Of a stretch of DNA of 64,000 nt, positions 18,088-28,127 are shown one piece after another. The stretch spans positions 30,717 to 94,716 of the forward strand of contig CAIUCH010000032.1 in the NCBI GenBank assembly GCA_903897605.1. The letters run 5' to 3'. The notes under the pieces were generated by a model. The model was not told the DNA's origin. It saw only the letters and a list, made by a program, of their open reading frames with translations, and did not search any database. Made by a program: the position numbers and the translations under genes. The DNA comes from an uncultured Alphaproteobacteria bacterium. GTDB taxonomy: Bacteria > Pseudomonadota > Alphaproteobacteria > Micropepsales > Micropepsaceae. Positions within the stretch are counted from its first letter, which is position 1. Each line of letters begins with the position of its first letter.

Positions 18088-19272
18088 ATGCTGACGGAGC
18101 GGATTTTCGTTCCGGATGGAGAGTCCGCATTGAGCGATAAAAGCTATCTCGCCTGGCCATGGTTCGAGGATCGTCACCGCGAGCTTGCGGCGCAGCTGCA
18201 GGATTGGGCGGCGGCGAAGCTGCCGGCGCTGCTGGGCGATCATCGCGATCCGGACGCGTCCTGCCGCAAGGTGGTGGCGGCGCTGGGCGAAGCGGGCTGG
18301 CTCGACCTGGCCGTGCCGGGTGAAGGTGCCGGTTTCGATCTGCGGTCCATCTGCCTGGCGCGCGAGATATTGGCGCGGCATGCGGCATTGGCCGATTTTG
18401 CCTTCGCCATGCAAGGGCTTGGAACCGCGTCGATCACCCTGTTCGGCACGCCGCAGCAGCGGGCCCGGTGGTTGCCGGGTGCGCGTAGCGGGCGTCATTT
18501 GACCGGCTTTGCATTGTCCGAACCGGATGCGGGATCCGATGTCGCGGCGATGGGTACGCGCGCGCGCGAAGCGCCGGGCGGGTTTCGCCTTAGCGGCATC
18601 AAGACCTGGATCTCCAATGGCGGGATTGCCGACCAATATGTGATGTTCGCCAGGGACGGAGAAAAATACACTGCCTTCGCGGTCGCGGCCGATGCGCCGG
18701 GTCTCAAGCTGGTGGAGCGTATCGAGATCATCGCGCCGCATCCGATGGCGACATTGCAATTCGACGATTGTTTCGTGCCCGAAGACGCGGTGATCGGCGG
18801 GCGCGGCGCCGGCATGCGGGTGGCGCTTGGGACCCTGGACGTGTTTCGCCCCAGCGTGGGCGCGGCGGCCTTGGGCCTTGCCCGCCGGGCGCTGGATGAA
18901 TCCCTGTCGCGTGCGATCGGGCGGCCCATGTTCGGAGCCCGGCTTGCCGATCTTCAGCTGACCCAGGTCAAGCTGGCCGAGATGGCGCTGAAAGTGGATG
19001 CGGCGGCGTTGCTGGTCTATCGCGCCGCCTGGGCCCGCGATCGCGGCGGCCAGCAGCGCATAACCCGGGAAGCGGCGATGGCCAAGCTTTATGCCACCGA
19101 AGCGGCGCAAGAGATCATCGACGACGCCGTGCAGATCTGGGGTGCTGCCGGGGTGCGTTCTGGCGCTGTGGTCGAGAGTCTCTATCGCGAGATCCGCGCC
19201 ATGCGCATCTATGAAGGTGCTTCGGAAGTCCAGAAGATCGTGATCGCACGCAGCCTGCTGAAGTCGGAATGA
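18088..19272 (+). CDS. acyl-CoA dehydrogenase
   Basis: 394 residues from ATG 18088; a TTG at 18130 with GGAGAG 7 bases upstream is an equally plausible start and removes 14 residues. FAD-dependent fold: [17 protein letters not shown] (FAD/substrate loop), [16 protein letters not shown], and the C-terminal [20 protein letters not shown] with the catalytic-region Glu. Dehydrogenates an acyl-CoA ester and passes electrons to ETF. Divergent from the 3-hydroxyacyl-CoA dehydrogenase and within the aminobenzoyl-CoA gene set, so it probably acts on a cyclic or dicarboxylic CoA ester. Confidence 0.92.
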   Translation: MLTERIFVPDGESALSDKSYLAWPWFEDRHRELAAQLQDWAAAKLPALLGDHRDPDASCRKVVAALGEAGWLDLAVPGEGAGFDLRSICLAREILARHAALADFAFAMQGLGTASITLFGTPQQRARWLPGARSGRHLTGFALSEPDAGSDVAAMGTRAREAPGGFRLSGIKTWISNGGIADQYVMFARDGEKYTAFAVAADAPGLKLVERIEIIAPHPMATLQFDDCFVPEDAVIGGRGAGMRVALGTLDVFRPSVGAAALGLARRALDESLSRAIGRPMFGARLADLQLTQVKLAEMALKVDAAALLVYRAAWARDRGGQQRITREAAMAKLYATEAAQEIIDDAVQIWGAAGVRSGAVVESLYREIRAMRIYEGASEVQKIVIARSLLKSE

Positions 19273-19301
19273 TGGAAAGCCTGATCTAGCCGGGGATGAC
19301 G

Positions 19302-19700
19302 CTAGCCGGGAATGACGGCGGTGGTTTCGATCTCCAACATCGCTTGGGGCTCCACCAGGCTCACCACCTGCACCAATGTCATGGTGGGATAATGGTCGCC
19401 GAAGACATCGCGATAGATTTTGCCGATTTCCTTCAGATTGCCGGTATAGGCGGCCAGGTCCGTCACGAACCAAGCCAGTCGCACCACACTTTGCGGCGTG
19501 GCGCCCGCCTCTTCCAGCAGGCGAACAATATTTTGCAAGGCCTGGCGGACCTGCCCGGCAAAATCGGCTGGGAAAATTCCTTTTTCATCCCAGCCGATCT
19601 GTCCGCTAAGAAATATCTGCGTGCCCCTGGCAACCAAGCCGTTGACATAACCTTTCGGCCGCGGCCAACCCTGTGGCAGCAGAATTTTGTGCGGGCTCAT
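19302..19700 (-). CDS. RidA family (YjgF/YER057c/UK114) protein
   Basis: 132 residues from the ATG that overlaps the thioesterase stop codon (ATGA, 19697-19700). Typical RidA core: GTQIFLSGQIGWDEKG, QVRQALQNIVRLLEEAGA, VVRLAWFVTDLAAY, YPTMTLVQVVSLVEPQAMLEIETTAV. In archetypal RidA an Arg (IPARSC) supports 2-imino acid hydrolysis; here the equivalent segment is YPTMTLVQV with no Arg, so it belongs to another RidA subgroup. It is the last gene of a five-gene overlapping operon for aminobenzoyl-CoA breakdown, where hydrolysis of an enamine/imine intermediate would be useful (inference). Confidence 0.9.
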   Translation of the reverse strand: MSPHKILLPQGWPRPKGYVNGLVARGTQIFLSGQIGWDEKGIFPADFAGQVRQALQNIVRLLEEAGATPQSVVRLAWFVTDLAAYTGNLKEIGKIYRDVFGDHYPTMTLVQVVSLVEPQAMLEIETTAVIPG

Positions 19701-20188
19701 CGGCAGCCATCCCGATAGGCGACCAGCGCGTCCTTCAGATCCGCGGGAATATTGATTGCGCTGTTGGTGTTCAGCGACGTCGTCACCATCACCAGCCGGC
19801 AACGCATGATTTCCTCAATCTCCCGGACGCAATGGATCGAGAAGATGACGGAGGTGCGTCCGATATGCTCAATCAGCAGCGTGAAATTCAGGCGGTCGCC
19901 CATCAGGGCCGGCTTGAAGAAATCGGTATCGACGCTCTTATAGCCAAGGCCGATCCGATCGGTCCGAATCAACGCGTGATAGTCGATGCGCAGCCGGTCC
20001 AGGAAGAAGTCCTCGATCACGCCATTGGCCATGTCGATAAAGCGCGGCGTGTAGACGATGCTGGCGGGATCGCAATCCGAGAAGCGCACCGTCCGGTAGG
20101 TGGACCAGGCATCCTCCGGCAGATAGCGGGGATGCAGCGGGATAGGGCGTTCGCGGCCTTTGGGCAATGGCGGCGTGGCGGGGTCCAT
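19697..20188 (-). CDS. acyl-CoA thioesterase (4HBT hotdog fold)
   Basis: 163 residues starting at the ATG 20186-20188. Motif TVRFSDCDPASIVYTPRFIDMANGVIEDFF is the 4-hydroxybenzoyl-CoA thioesterase signature with the catalytic Asp in SDCDPAS. It hydrolyses acyl- or aroyl-CoA. The frame stays open far upstream (to 20659) but that part lies antisense-in-frame inside the hydratase gene and is not real. Role here may be releasing stalled or misactivated aromatic CoA esters. It overlaps the RidA gene by 4 bases and sits 5 bases after the hydratase gene. Confidence 0.9.
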   Translation of the reverse strand: MDPATPPLPKGRERPIPLHPRYLPEDAWSTYRTVRFSDCDPASIVYTPRFIDMANGVIEDFFLDRLRIDYHALIRTDRIGLGYKSVDTDFFKPALMGDRLNFTLLIEHIGRTSVIFSIHCVREIEEIMRCRLVMVTTSLNTNSAINIPADLKDALVAYRDGCR

Positions 20189-20193
20189 GCGGA

Positions 20194-21018
20194 TCAGTTT
20201 CCTTGGAACACAGGTTTTTCGCGCGCCGCGAAGGCGCGATAGGCGCGGGCGAAATCCTCGGTCTGCATGCAAAGCGCTTGCGCCACGGCTTCGGCGTCGA
20301 TTGCCGCATCCAGCGCCATCGCCCATTCCATGGTCAGCATCTTCTTGGTCATGCCATGGGCAAAGCTGGGGCCGGCGGCGATTTCGCGTGCCAGCACCGA
20401 TGCCATCTCCTGCAATGCCTCGGGCGCGGCGAGACGGTTGAAGAATCCCCAACCCAAGCCTTCCTCGCCGCTCATGCTGCGGCCCAGAAACAGAAGCTCC
20501 GAGGCGCGGCCCAAACCGATAATCCGGGGCAGCATGGCGCAGGCCCCCATATCGCATCCGGCCAAACCCACCCGATTGAACAGGAACGCGACCTTGGCAC
20601 CGGGCGTGCCGATGCGCAGGTCGGATGCCATGGCCAAGATTGCGCCCGCGCCCGCGCAAATGCCGTCCACCGCCGCGATGATGGGCTGGGGGCAGGCCCG
20701 CATGGCCTTGACCAGATCGCCGGTCATCTGGGTAAAGGCGAGTAGGCCCTTGGCATCCTTTTCCAGAAGCGGTCCGATGATCTCGAAGACGTCGCCGCCG
20801 GAACAGAAATTGCCGCCTTCGCCGCCCAGCACGAATGCCTTGACGCCGGTATCTCCGGCGGCCAGGCGAAACAATTGGACCAGTTCGGCATAGCTTTCAA
20901 ATGTCAGCGGATTCTTTTTCTCCGGCCGGGCCAAGGTGACATGCGCCACCCCGCCTTCGACCCCAAGCTTGAAATGCCGGGGGTTCCATTCCTTCAACAA
21001 AGCCGCCGATCCGGTCAT
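20194..21018 (-). CDS. enoyl-CoA hydratase/isomerase family protein
   Basis: 274 residues. Crotonase fold: [23 protein letters not shown], oxyanion-hole segment [15 protein letters not shown], second oxyanion segment [20 protein letters not shown] ([16 protein letters not shown] follows). The pattern in crotonases of catalytic Glu pairs is partly replaced ([18 protein letters not shown] has Asp/Ala at the usual Glu region), so hydration is not guaranteed; ring-opening hydrolysis or isomerisation is possible. It overlaps the MarR gene by 4 bases upstream. Confidence 0.9.
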   Translation of the reverse strand: MTGSAALLKEWNPRHFKLGVEGGVAHVTLARPEKKNPLTFESYAELVQLFRLAAGDTGVKAFVLGGEGGNFCSGGDVFEIIGPLLEKDAKGLLAFTQMTGDLVKAMRACPQPIIAAVDGICAGAGAILAMASDLRIGTPGAKVAFLFNRVGLAGCDMGACAMLPRIIGLGRASELLFLGRSMSGEEGLGWGFFNRLAAPEALQEMASVLAREIAAGPSFAHGMTKKMLTMEWAMALDAAIDAEAVAQALCMQTEDFARAYRAFAAREKPVFQGN

Positions 21019-21524
21019 GGCGTGGCCGTCCCATTGCCGGATTTCACCGAACCCTTGAGCTTGCCCAGCGACTGGATCAACTCACCGATATCCTTGGGTG
21101 AAAGTTCGCCAAAGAATTCGGCGATCCATTCCTCGTGGGCGCTGGCGATGCGGTTGAAATGCGCATGGCCTTTGGGAGTCAGTTTGACGATCTGCACCCG
21201 CCGATCCTTCGGCAGCGAAAAACGCTTGAGATGACCGGACTGCACCAGCCGTTCCACCAGCCCCGTGACATTGCCGTTGGTCACCATCATCCGCCGCGAC
21301 AGATCGCCCAGAGTCATGCCCTGCGGCGCGCGCTCCAATTGCGCCAACAGGTCGAAGCGCGGCAAGGTCGTGTCGAAGCGTTCTGCCAGGCGTTTGCGGA
21401 TTCCCGCCTCGATCAGATTGGTGCAGGTCAGAAGGCGCAGCCATAGGCGCAATTCGTCCTTGTGGGCATGGGGCGATTCCAGGACCTTGGTTTCGGAATC
21501 CAGATGCGCCAGTCTTGGATTCAT
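21015..21524 (-). CDS. MarR family transcriptional regulator
   Basis: 169 residues from the ATG 21522-21524, overlapping the SDR stop (ATGA). Winged helix: [44 protein letters not shown], then wing [14 protein letters not shown]. It lies inside the catabolic operon and is probably a repressor released by an aromatic CoA ester or acid, as in other aromatic-CoA MarR systems. A candidate target is the AT-rich dyad at 22325-22350 in the divergent promoter region. Confidence 0.92.
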   Translation of the reverse strand: MNPRLAHLDSETKVLESPHAHKDELRLWLRLLTCTNLIEAGIRKRLAERFDTTLPRFDLLAQLERAPQGMTLGDLSRRMMVTNGNVTGLVERLVQSGHLKRFSLPKDRRVQIVKLTPKGHAHFNRIASAHEEWIAEFFGELSPKDIGELIQSLGKLKGSVKSGNGTATP

Positions 21525-22279
21525 ATCTCTCCCCCCGCGACCGCGATTGCCGTGCCGGTAATGGCTCCGGAATCGCGCCGGGCAAGAAAGCATACCGCAT
21601 CCGCGACTTCTTCGGGAGCGATCAGGCGACCCATCGGATTGGACTTGGTGAATTCCGCGCGAACCGCTTCGGCTGTCCGGCCGGTCTTGGCGACGACGGT
21701 TTCCACGCTCGTGCCAACCATGTCGGTATCCGTAAAGCCGGGGCAGACCGCATTGACGGTGACGCCGGACTTGGCGAGTTCCACGGCCAGCGAACGGGTG
21801 AGGCCGAGGAGCGCATGCTTGGACGCGACATAGGCGCTGACATAGGGATAGCCCTTCAAGGCGGCGGTCGAGGCGATATTGACGATGCGGCCGAATTTTC
21901 GCGCGATCATTCCCGGCAGGATTGCCTGCGTCGCGATCATCGGGCCCATCAGATTCACGTTTAGCATCCGGTGAAAGTCGGAACTGCCGGTCTTCAGGAA
22001 TGGAGCGGAGATGGCGGCGCCGGCATTGTTGACCAGGATATCGATGGTTCCGTCCGCCGCGAGCTTGGTCACGATGGCTGCAAAGCCAATCTCATCGGTG
22101 ACATCGGCCACGACATAGCGCGCTGCATCTCCGGCCTTGACGCGCGCCGCCAAGGCAGCTTGGTTACGCCCCAGAATCGTAACCTCGGCGCCGGACCGTG
22201 TCAGCGCAGTCGCAATCGCGGCGCCGATACCCCGTCCGCCGCCCGTCACCAAGGCGCCAAGGCCCGCGACCTCCGACAT
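21521..22279 (-). CDS. short-chain dehydrogenase/reductase
   Basis: 252 residues from ATG 22279 (a GTG at 22288 adds three). Cofactor motif [11 protein letters not shown] near residue 15, NNAGAA near 85, catalytic Ser in VNIASTAAL and Tyr-Lys in [12 protein letters not shown]. First gene of the leftward operon SDR-MarR-ECH-thioesterase-RidA, divergent from the monooxygenase/reductase. Likely an NAD(P)-dependent 3-hydroxyacyl-CoA or cyclic alcohol dehydrogenase of the anthranilyl-CoA route. Ends [20 protein letters not shown], normal for classical SDRs. Confidence 0.92.
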   Translation of the reverse strand: MSEVAGLGALVTGGGRGIGAAIATALTRSGAEVTILGRNQAALAARVKAGDAARYVVADVTDEIGFAAIVTKLAADGTIDILVNNAGAAISAPFLKTGSSDFHRMLNVNLMGPMIATQAILPGMIARKFGRIVNIASTAALKGYPYVSAYVASKHALLGLTRSLAVELAKSGVTVNAVCPGFTDTDMVGTSVETVVAKTGRTAEAVRAEFTKSNPMGRLIAPEEVADAVCFLARRDSGAITGTAIAVAGGEI

Positions 22280-22324
22280 TTTTCTCACCGCGACAATTGC
22301 ACCTCAACTTGACTCGGGCAGGGA

Positions 22325-22350
22325 GATATTTCAAGATTAAAATATATATC
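22325..22350. promoter_or_regulatory. candidate operator between SDR operon and monooxygenase/reductase
   Basis: AT-rich imperfect inverted repeat: GATATTT (22325-22331) against AAATATATATC (22340-22350), in the 125-base divergent intergenic region of a GC-rich area. TTGACT at 22309-22314 is a possible -35. The MarR protein of the leftward operon is the obvious candidate ligand. Confidence 0.4.
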
Positions 22351-22404
22351 GGAATGCGCGTGACAGCCTCCGGCGCTCGGAGCGGCAACGGGTCTGACAG
22401 CAAA

Positions 22405-24726
22405 ATGAAGGTTTCGATTCTTGGCGGTGGGCCGGCCGGCCTCTACTTCTCGATCCTGTTGAAGAAGGCGCGGCCGGAGTGCGAGATCGCTCTATATGAG
22501 CGCAACCGGGCCGACGACACATTCGGCTTCGGCGTGGTTTTCTCCGACCAGACCCTCGATATTTTCCGGCGCTATGATTCCGTCAGCCATGCGGCAATTC
22601 TGGATAATTTTGCCTATTGGGACGACATCGAAATTCATTTCAAGAACGAAACCATAAGAGTGGGCGGCAACGGTTTTTGCGGCTGCTCGCGCCAAACACT
22701 ACTGGGCCTGTTACAGGACCGCGCGGCGGAGCTCGGGGTCGCGCTTCATTTCCAGCACGAATTCACCGACCTGGCCGGCTTTGCCGACAGCGACCTGATC
22801 GTCGGCGCGGATGGCATCAATAGCCGCGTGCGGGCGCTGTATGAGGATCATTTCGAACCCAGTGTGGATCTGCGCCCCAACAAATTTGTCTGGTTGGGTT
22901 CGACGCGTCCGCTGGACGCCTTCACCTTCTTTTTCCGCGAGACCGCCTTCGGTGTCTTCATCGCCCATTGCTACCAATATGAAGTGGGCCATTCGACCTG
23001 GGTGATCGAGACCGATCCGGCCACCTGGGACAAAGCGGGGCTGGCGGCGATGAGCGAGGCGGAATCGGCGCGCTTCCTGGAAGGCATATTCGCCGAGGAA
23101 CTGGCGGGCCATCCCCTGATCACCAACCGGTCGCTGTGGCGCAACTTCCCGATGATCCGCAACGAGCGCTGGGTGAAGGACAATATCGTCCTGATCGGCG
23201 ATGCCAAGGCGACGGCGCATTTCTCGATCGGGGCGGGCACCAAGCTCGCCATGGAAGACGCGATCGCGCTGTTCGAGGCGGTGCAGGCGCATGGCGACGA
23301 CATGAAGGCGGCGCTTGCGGGGTTCGAGCGCGACCGCCGCGAGGATGTGGAGAAAACCCAGCATGCCGCGAATGTCTCGCTGGTCTGGTTCGAGCATCTC
23401 GCCCGATTCTGGAACTATGATCCGATCAAATTCGCCTTCGGCCTGATGACCCGGTCCAAATCCATCACCTATGACAATTTGGCGATGCGCGCACCGGAAT
23501 TCACGCGGGCGGTGACGCGCAATTTCGCGCAAGAACAGAAGGCGCATGGACTGCCGATCCGCGGCGAGGACGTGCCGCCCATGTTCCAGCCTTTCCGCCT
23601 GCGCGGCATGGAATTGGCCAATCGCGTGGTGCTGTCGCCCATGTGCATGTATTCGGCCGATGAAGGCCTGACTGATGACTGGCATCTGGTGCATCTGGGG
23701 GCACGGGCGCTGGGCGGCGCCGGGCTCATCTTCACCGAGATGACGACCGTTTCGCCGCAAGCGCGCATCACCCATGGCTGTGCCGGAATTTATTCCGACC
23801 GGCAGGAAGCCGCCTGGAAACGGGTGACCGAATTCGTCCATGGCCATACGCAAGCCAAAATTTGCATGCAGCTCGGTCATGCCGGGCGCAAGGGCGCGAC
23901 CAAGCTGATCTGGGACGGCATGGACGAGCCGCTAGATGAGGGCGCCTGGCCACTGATTGCGGCATCCGCGATACCTTATTATCCGCATAGTCAGGTCCCC
24001 CGGTCGATGACCAGGGCCGACATGGATCACGTGCGCGACGATTTCGTGCGCGCAGCCCTTCGCGCCGAACGTGCCGGCTTCGACATGCTGGAACTGCATT
24101 GCGGTCACGGCTATCTGCTGGCCTCCTTCATTTCGCCTCTCACCAATCATCGCGCCGACGAATATGGCGGCAGCCTGGAAAACCGGCTGCGCTATCCGCT
24201 AGAGATATTTCGCGCCATCCGTGCCGCTTGGCCCGCCGCCAAACCGATGTCGGTTCGCATTTCGGCAACCGACTGGAAGGAAGGCGGGATTACCGGCGAG
24301 GAATCCGTGGAGATTGCGCGAATGTTTTCGCAGGCGGGCTGCGATCTGCTCGATGTCTCGACCGGCCAGACCGTGCATGATGCCGAGCCTGTGTATGGCC
24401 GCATGTTCCAGACGCCGTTTTCCGACAAGATCCGCAACGAAGCCAATATCGCCACCATGGCAGTGGGCGCGGTGTCATCGGCCGACCAGATCAACACCAT
24501 TCTGGCGGCGGGGCGCGCCGATCTGGTGGCGATCGGCCGGGGACATTTGGTCGATCCCTCGCTGACCGTCCGCGCTGCCGCCTGGTATGGCCTCGAGATA
24601 CCAACCGCGCCGCAATATGAATTGGGCTATCGGGCGCAGCTTTCGCTTGCCCGCCGCGAACGCCAGGATCTGGCGGATTTGCGCCAGCGCGCGCGGCCTC
24701 TCGGCGGCAAAGCCGCGGGCAAATAA
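22405..24726 (+). CDS. bifunctional 2-aminobenzoyl-CoA (or salicylyl-CoA) monooxygenase/reductase
   Basis: 773 residues from ATG 22405. N-terminal half is an FAD aromatic monooxygenase: GGGPAG at 7-12, [11 protein letters not shown], and the [17 protein letters not shown]-ribityl block. C-terminal half from about residue 393 is an Old Yellow Enzyme-type FMN ene-reductase: [50 protein letters not shown], and a final [10 protein letters not shown]. This fusion is the architecture of the Azoarcus 2-aminobenzoyl-CoA monooxygenase/reductase, which hydroxylates and then reduces the ring; database relatives are called salicylyl-CoA 5-hydroxylase. Kynureninase and an aromatic acid-CoA ligase next door favour anthranilyl-CoA. 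Upstream in-frame codons to 22198 are not family sequence. Confidence 0.93.
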   Translation: MKVSILGGGPAGLYFSILLKKARPECEIALYERNRADDTFGFGVVFSDQTLDIFRRYDSVSHAAILDNFAYWDDIEIHFKNETIRVGGNGFCGCSRQTLLGLLQDRAAELGVALHFQHEFTDLAGFADSDLIVGADGINSRVRALYEDHFEPSVDLRPNKFVWLGSTRPLDAFTFFFRETAFGVFIAHCYQYEVGHSTWVIETDPATWDKAGLAAMSEAESARFLEGIFAEELAGHPLITNRSLWRNFPMIRNERWVKDNIVLIGDAKATAHFSIGAGTKLAMEDAIALFEAVQAHGDDMKAALAGFERDRREDVEKTQHAANVSLVWFEHLARFWNYDPIKFAFGLMTRSKSITYDNLAMRAPEFTRAVTRNFAQEQKAHGLPIRGEDVPPMFQPFRLRGMELANRVVLSPMCMYSADEGLTDDWHLVHLGARALGGAGLIFTEMTTVSPQARITHGCAGIYSDRQEAAWKRVTEFVHGHTQAKICMQLGHAGRKGATKLIWDGMDEPLDEGAWPLIAASAIPYYPHSQVPRSMTRADMDHVRDDFVRAALRAERAGFDMLELHCGHGYLLASFISPLTNHRADEYGGSLENRLRYPLEIFRAIRAAWPAAKPMSVRISATDWKEGGITGEESVEIARMFSQAGCDLLDVSTGQTVHDAEPVYGRMFQTPFSDKIRNEANIATMAVGAVSSADQINTILAAGRADLVAIGRGHLVDPSLTVRAAAWYGLEIPTAPQYELGYRAQLSLARRERQDLADLRQRARPLGGKAAGK

Positions 24727-24741
24727 AATCCGCGGATATTT

Positions 24742-26367
24742 CTATTTCGCGCGAAGCGCGCTGCGCAGCAGTTTGCCGGTGGTGGTTTTTGGCAATGCCG
24801 CGCGGAATTCGATCGCCCGGGGATATTTGTAAGGCGCCAGAACCTGCTTGACGTAATCCTGCAGGATTTTGATGAATTCGGGGCCGGCCACGACACCCGG
24901 CCTCGGTACCACCACCGCCTTGACGATCTGACCCCGCTCCGGATCGGGCCATCCGATCACGGCGCATTCCTCGACATCGGGATGTTGCGTCAGCACCGCT
25001 TCGATCTCGGGCCCGGCGATATTGTAACCGCTGGAGACGATCATGTCGTCAGCGCGGGCGACGAACCAGTAATAGCCATCCTCATCGCGGCGATAAATGT
25101 CGCCGGTCATGTTCCAGCCATTGACCACATAATCGCGCTGGCGCGGATCGCTGAGATAGCGGCAACCGGTGGGCCCGCGAACGCCCAGCCTGCCGGTTGC
25201 CGCACCGTCCATGGGACGAAAATCCGGATCGAACAATTGCGCGGTATAACCGGGCACGGGCTTGCCGGTGGCGCCGGGACGTATCTGCGCCGCCGTCGCG
25301 GAAATGAAGATGTGGATCATCTCGGTGCCGCCAATTCCATCGATCAGTCGCAAGCCCGTGGCGGCAAACCAACCATCGGAGATTGCCTTGGCGAGGGCCT
25401 CACCCGCCGATACGCAGACGTTCAAACTGGAAAAGTCGAATTCGCCGGTCCGGGTTGTCATCGCCTTGTAGGCTGTCGGTGAAGTGAAGACATGGGTCGC
25501 CCGATATCGCTGAATCGTTTGCGCCAAAGCCGCGGGCGTCGATCCGTCCGGCAACGCGATGGCGGCGCGGAAATACAGCGGAAACACCAGAAGGCCACCC
25601 AGACCGAAGGTGAAGGCGATCGACGGCGTGCCCGTAAAAATCGCGTTCCTGTCCGCGGGCACCATATGCTTGGCAAAGGTCTCACACATCGCCAGCACGT
25701 CGCGATGAAAATGCATCGTCGCCTTGGGCTCGCCGGTGGTGCCGGAGGTAAAGGCGATCAGACAGACATCGTCCTGGCTGGTCGGGACGGCGCGGAACTG
25801 GTCCGGCATTCCCGCCATCAAGGTTTCAAGCTCTTTTGTGGCGCCGCCATAACGGACAATCCGGCGGAGCGGCGAAGTTGCGAGAATGGCTTCCAGTTCG
25901 CCCGTCAGATCGTCCGCGCAAATCGCAACTGCGATCTCGGCCTTGTCGGTGATCTGCTTGAGTTCATGCGCCCGCAGCATCGGCATGGTCGAGACCGCGA
26001 TGGCGCCGGTCTTCATCACCGCCAGCCAGGCGGCGAACATCAGCGGTGAATTGGCGCCGCGCAACAGAACGCGATTGCCGGGAATCACGCCCAGTTCTTG
26101 TGTCAGTACGTGGCAAAGCCGGTTGGTCTGAGCTGCCAGATCCGCGTAATTCCAGACCGCGCCGTCATAAAAGATCGCCGGCTTGTCCGGCGCGATCTCG
26201 GCCAACGCATCGTCGAGCAAGCGCTGACCGCAATTGAACGGATCGGAAAGCCGCAACGCGGGAAGGGTAAATTCAAAAACCGGCCACTGGTCTTCCGGCG
26301 GCAGACTTTCCCGGGCAAAGGCATCGCGGTGAAAAGACGGATGGAGCGCCATGGCGGTTAATTTCAT
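24742..26367 (-). CDS. 2-aminobenzoate-CoA ligase / benzoate-CoA ligase family protein
   Basis: About 541 residues (ATG 26367; ATG 26352 also possible). ANL superfamily adenylating enzyme: P-loop FTSGTTGEPKATMHFHRD, VCVSAGEALAKAI, A5 region IDGIGGTEMIHIFIS, hinge-region YWFVARADDMIVSSGYNI, and the A10 lysine in LPKTTTGKLLRS. The GTEMIHIF block is typical of benzoate/2-aminobenzoate-CoA ligases. It activates anthranilate (or a related aromatic acid) with ATP and CoA, feeding the monooxygenase/reductase. The two genes converge with 15 bases between stops. Confidence 0.9.
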   Translation of the reverse strand: MKLTAMALHPSFHRDAFARESLPPEDQWPVFEFTLPALRLSDPFNCGQRLLDDALAEIAPDKPAIFYDGAVWNYADLAAQTNRLCHVLTQELGVIPGNRVLLRGANSPLMFAAWLAVMKTGAIAVSTMPMLRAHELKQITDKAEIAVAICADDLTGELEAILATSPLRRIVRYGGATKELETLMAGMPDQFRAVPTSQDDVCLIAFTSGTTGEPKATMHFHRDVLAMCETFAKHMVPADRNAIFTGTPSIAFTFGLGGLLVFPLYFRAAIALPDGSTPAALAQTIQRYRATHVFTSPTAYKAMTTRTGEFDFSSLNVCVSAGEALAKAISDGWFAATGLRLIDGIGGTEMIHIFISATAAQIRPGATGKPVPGYTAQLFDPDFRPMDGAATGRLGVRGPTGCRYLSDPRQRDYVVNGWNMTGDIYRRDEDGYYWFVARADDMIVSSGYNIAGPEIEAVLTQHPDVEECAVIGWPDPERGQIVKAVVVPRPGVVAGPEFIKILQDYVKQVLAPYKYPRAIEFRAALPKTTTGKLLRSALRAK

Positions 26368-26496
26368 GCTTAAAACAATATCCGTCAAGGTTTCCGTTGC
26401 CGGACGCGGCAATTGGATTCGCACCCGGCGCTGATTGACTTACGCCCCCATTGCCGCATCATCAGCCGTCATTTCTCGCACGACGGGGCTGCCGCC

Positions 26497-28023
26497 ATGC
26501 CGAAGTCGATCTTGGATCGCCCAACCTCCCAGCCTGCCAATGTCAACCGGCGCCAGCTTCTTGCCGGCGCCGGCGCCGGCATCGGTTCGGCGGCGATTCT
26601 GCTGCAGCAAGGCAGTGTCCAGGCGCAAGGGATAAGGCCTGTCGTCTTCGCGCATATTACTGTCGCCAATCCCGATGCGGTACAGGATGATGTGGCATTG
26701 GCGGTGGTGGACGGCAAGATCGCCGCAATCGGTCCCACCGATGCGACTGTGCGGAAATATCCCAACGCCGAAATTTATGACGGGCGCGGAAAGGCCATTC
26801 TGCCGGGCCTGATCAACTGTCATGCCCATTTGCGGGAGACCATGGGCCGCGGTTTCAACGAGGATTTCGGCTTTCCCAATTCCGCGCATGTCGCCATCCG
26901 GCCCGAAAGCCTGCTTTCGGTCGATGAGCGAACCTTGATGGTCACGGTCGGCGCGCTGGAAGCGATCAAGACCGGCACCACGTCGATCGTGGAATTCGCC
27001 AGTGGCATCGGCTCCTATGCCGGCGCCCTGGCGCAATCCGGCTTGCGCTGCGTCTTCGCGGAATCCATCGCCGACAGCGAGAATGTCGCGGGCCCGATGT
27101 CGGTCGAGGGCTTGGCCAAAAGCGAGACGCCCAAATTCTCGGCGTCGCGGCGTGACGAAGGCATGAAGCGGATCAGCGATCTGTTCGCGGCCTGGCACGG
27201 CAAGAATAATGGCCGCATCAGCGTCTTTCCGACCGCGGCGCTGGCCGAAACATCGTCGCCCGAGCTGATGCAGGCGGTACGCGCCTTCGCCGACAAGCAC
27301 GATCTGGGATATTCCATTCATCTGTCGCAGAGCCGCGCCGAGGTCGAATTCATGGTCCGGCACCATGGCCTTTCGCCGCCCGCTTTTCTGGCCAAGGCAG
27401 GCTTTCTCGGCCCCAGGCTGTTCGCGGCCCATTGCCGGTATGTCAGCGAGGCGGACATCGCGCTATTGGGCAATTCGCGCACCATCATTTCGCACCAGGC
27501 GGCGATGGCGGCGAACCGGGGGGTCATTCCGCCCATTCCGGCGCTGCGTGCCGCCGGTTGTCCCATCGCCAATGGCACCGACAACAACACCAATGACATG
27601 TTCGAAGTGATGCGGATCGCGCTTTTGACCGAGCGGATCAAGCGCGACGATGCGATGCCGGGCCTTCGGCCTCAGCCGGAAGACATGCTCGAAGACGCCA
27701 CGCAAGGCGGCGCGTGTGTCCTGGGCCAGGAAAAAATGCTCGGCTCGCTTGTGGTGGGCAAGAAGGCCGATCTTATCGTTCTCGATACCCAGCGCGCCCA
27801 TCTGGTGCCGGCGGGGCGTATTGTGTCGGCATGGGTCCACAACGGCCAGCCGTCCGACATCGAAACCGTCATGGTTGACGGCCAATTTGTCATGCGCGAC
27901 CGCAAGGTCCTGACGATGGACGAGGGTGCCATCATCGCCGAAGCCGACAAGGTTGGGCGGCGGGTCTGGACGCAGGTAAAGGCCGCGGGCCCAATCGCGA
28001 TCCCGGGCCGCGCCGGCATTTAA
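26497..28023 (+). CDS. exported amidohydrolase (TRZ/ATZ, cytosine deaminase-like)
   Basis: 508 residues. Tat-like signal VNRRQLLAGAGAGIGSAAIL with AQG cleavage. Metal-dependent TIM-barrel hydrolase: HAH in INCHAHLRET, His in IHLSQSRAE, His in FAAHCRYVSEADI and Asp in GTDNNTNDM, all in the right order. C-terminal beta-sandwich VVGKKADLIVLDTQRAH. It deaminates or hydrolyses a nitrogen heterocycle or amide outside the cytoplasm; substrate unknown. Divergent from the CoA ligase gene. Earlier in-frame ATG at 26413 would bury the signal sequence. Confidence 0.85.
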   Translation: MPKSILDRPTSQPANVNRRQLLAGAGAGIGSAAILLQQGSVQAQGIRPVVFAHITVANPDAVQDDVALAVVDGKIAAIGPTDATVRKYPNAEIYDGRGKAILPGLINCHAHLRETMGRGFNEDFGFPNSAHVAIRPESLLSVDERTLMVTVGALEAIKTGTTSIVEFASGIGSYAGALAQSGLRCVFAESIADSENVAGPMSVEGLAKSETPKFSASRRDEGMKRISDLFAAWHGKNNGRISVFPTAALAETSSPELMQAVRAFADKHDLGYSIHLSQSRAEVEFMVRHHGLSPPAFLAKAGFLGPRLFAAHCRYVSEADIALLGNSRTIISHQAAMAANRGVIPPIPALRAAGCPIANGTDNNTNDMFEVMRIALLTERIKRDDAMPGLRPQPEDMLEDATQGGACVLGQEKMLGSLVVGKKADLIVLDTQRAHLVPAGRIVSAWVHNGQPSDIETVMVDGQFVMRDRKVLTMDEGAIIAEADKVGRRVWTQVKAAGPIAIPGRAGI

Positions 28024-28127
28024 GCCGGGCGGACGGCCGGGCGATGGCGACGGTTTTCGGGCTTTAGGGCTTCGAAACCATCCCCACTTTAGTCTTGCAC
28101 CGGATCGGCGGCAGATTGCGGGCGTGA

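Noticed and set aside
20189..20659. N-terminal extension of the thioesterase frame
   Set aside because: The extension overlaps the enoyl-CoA hydratase gene in another frame and has no thioesterase similarity; the ATG at 20186-20188 gives the normal family length.
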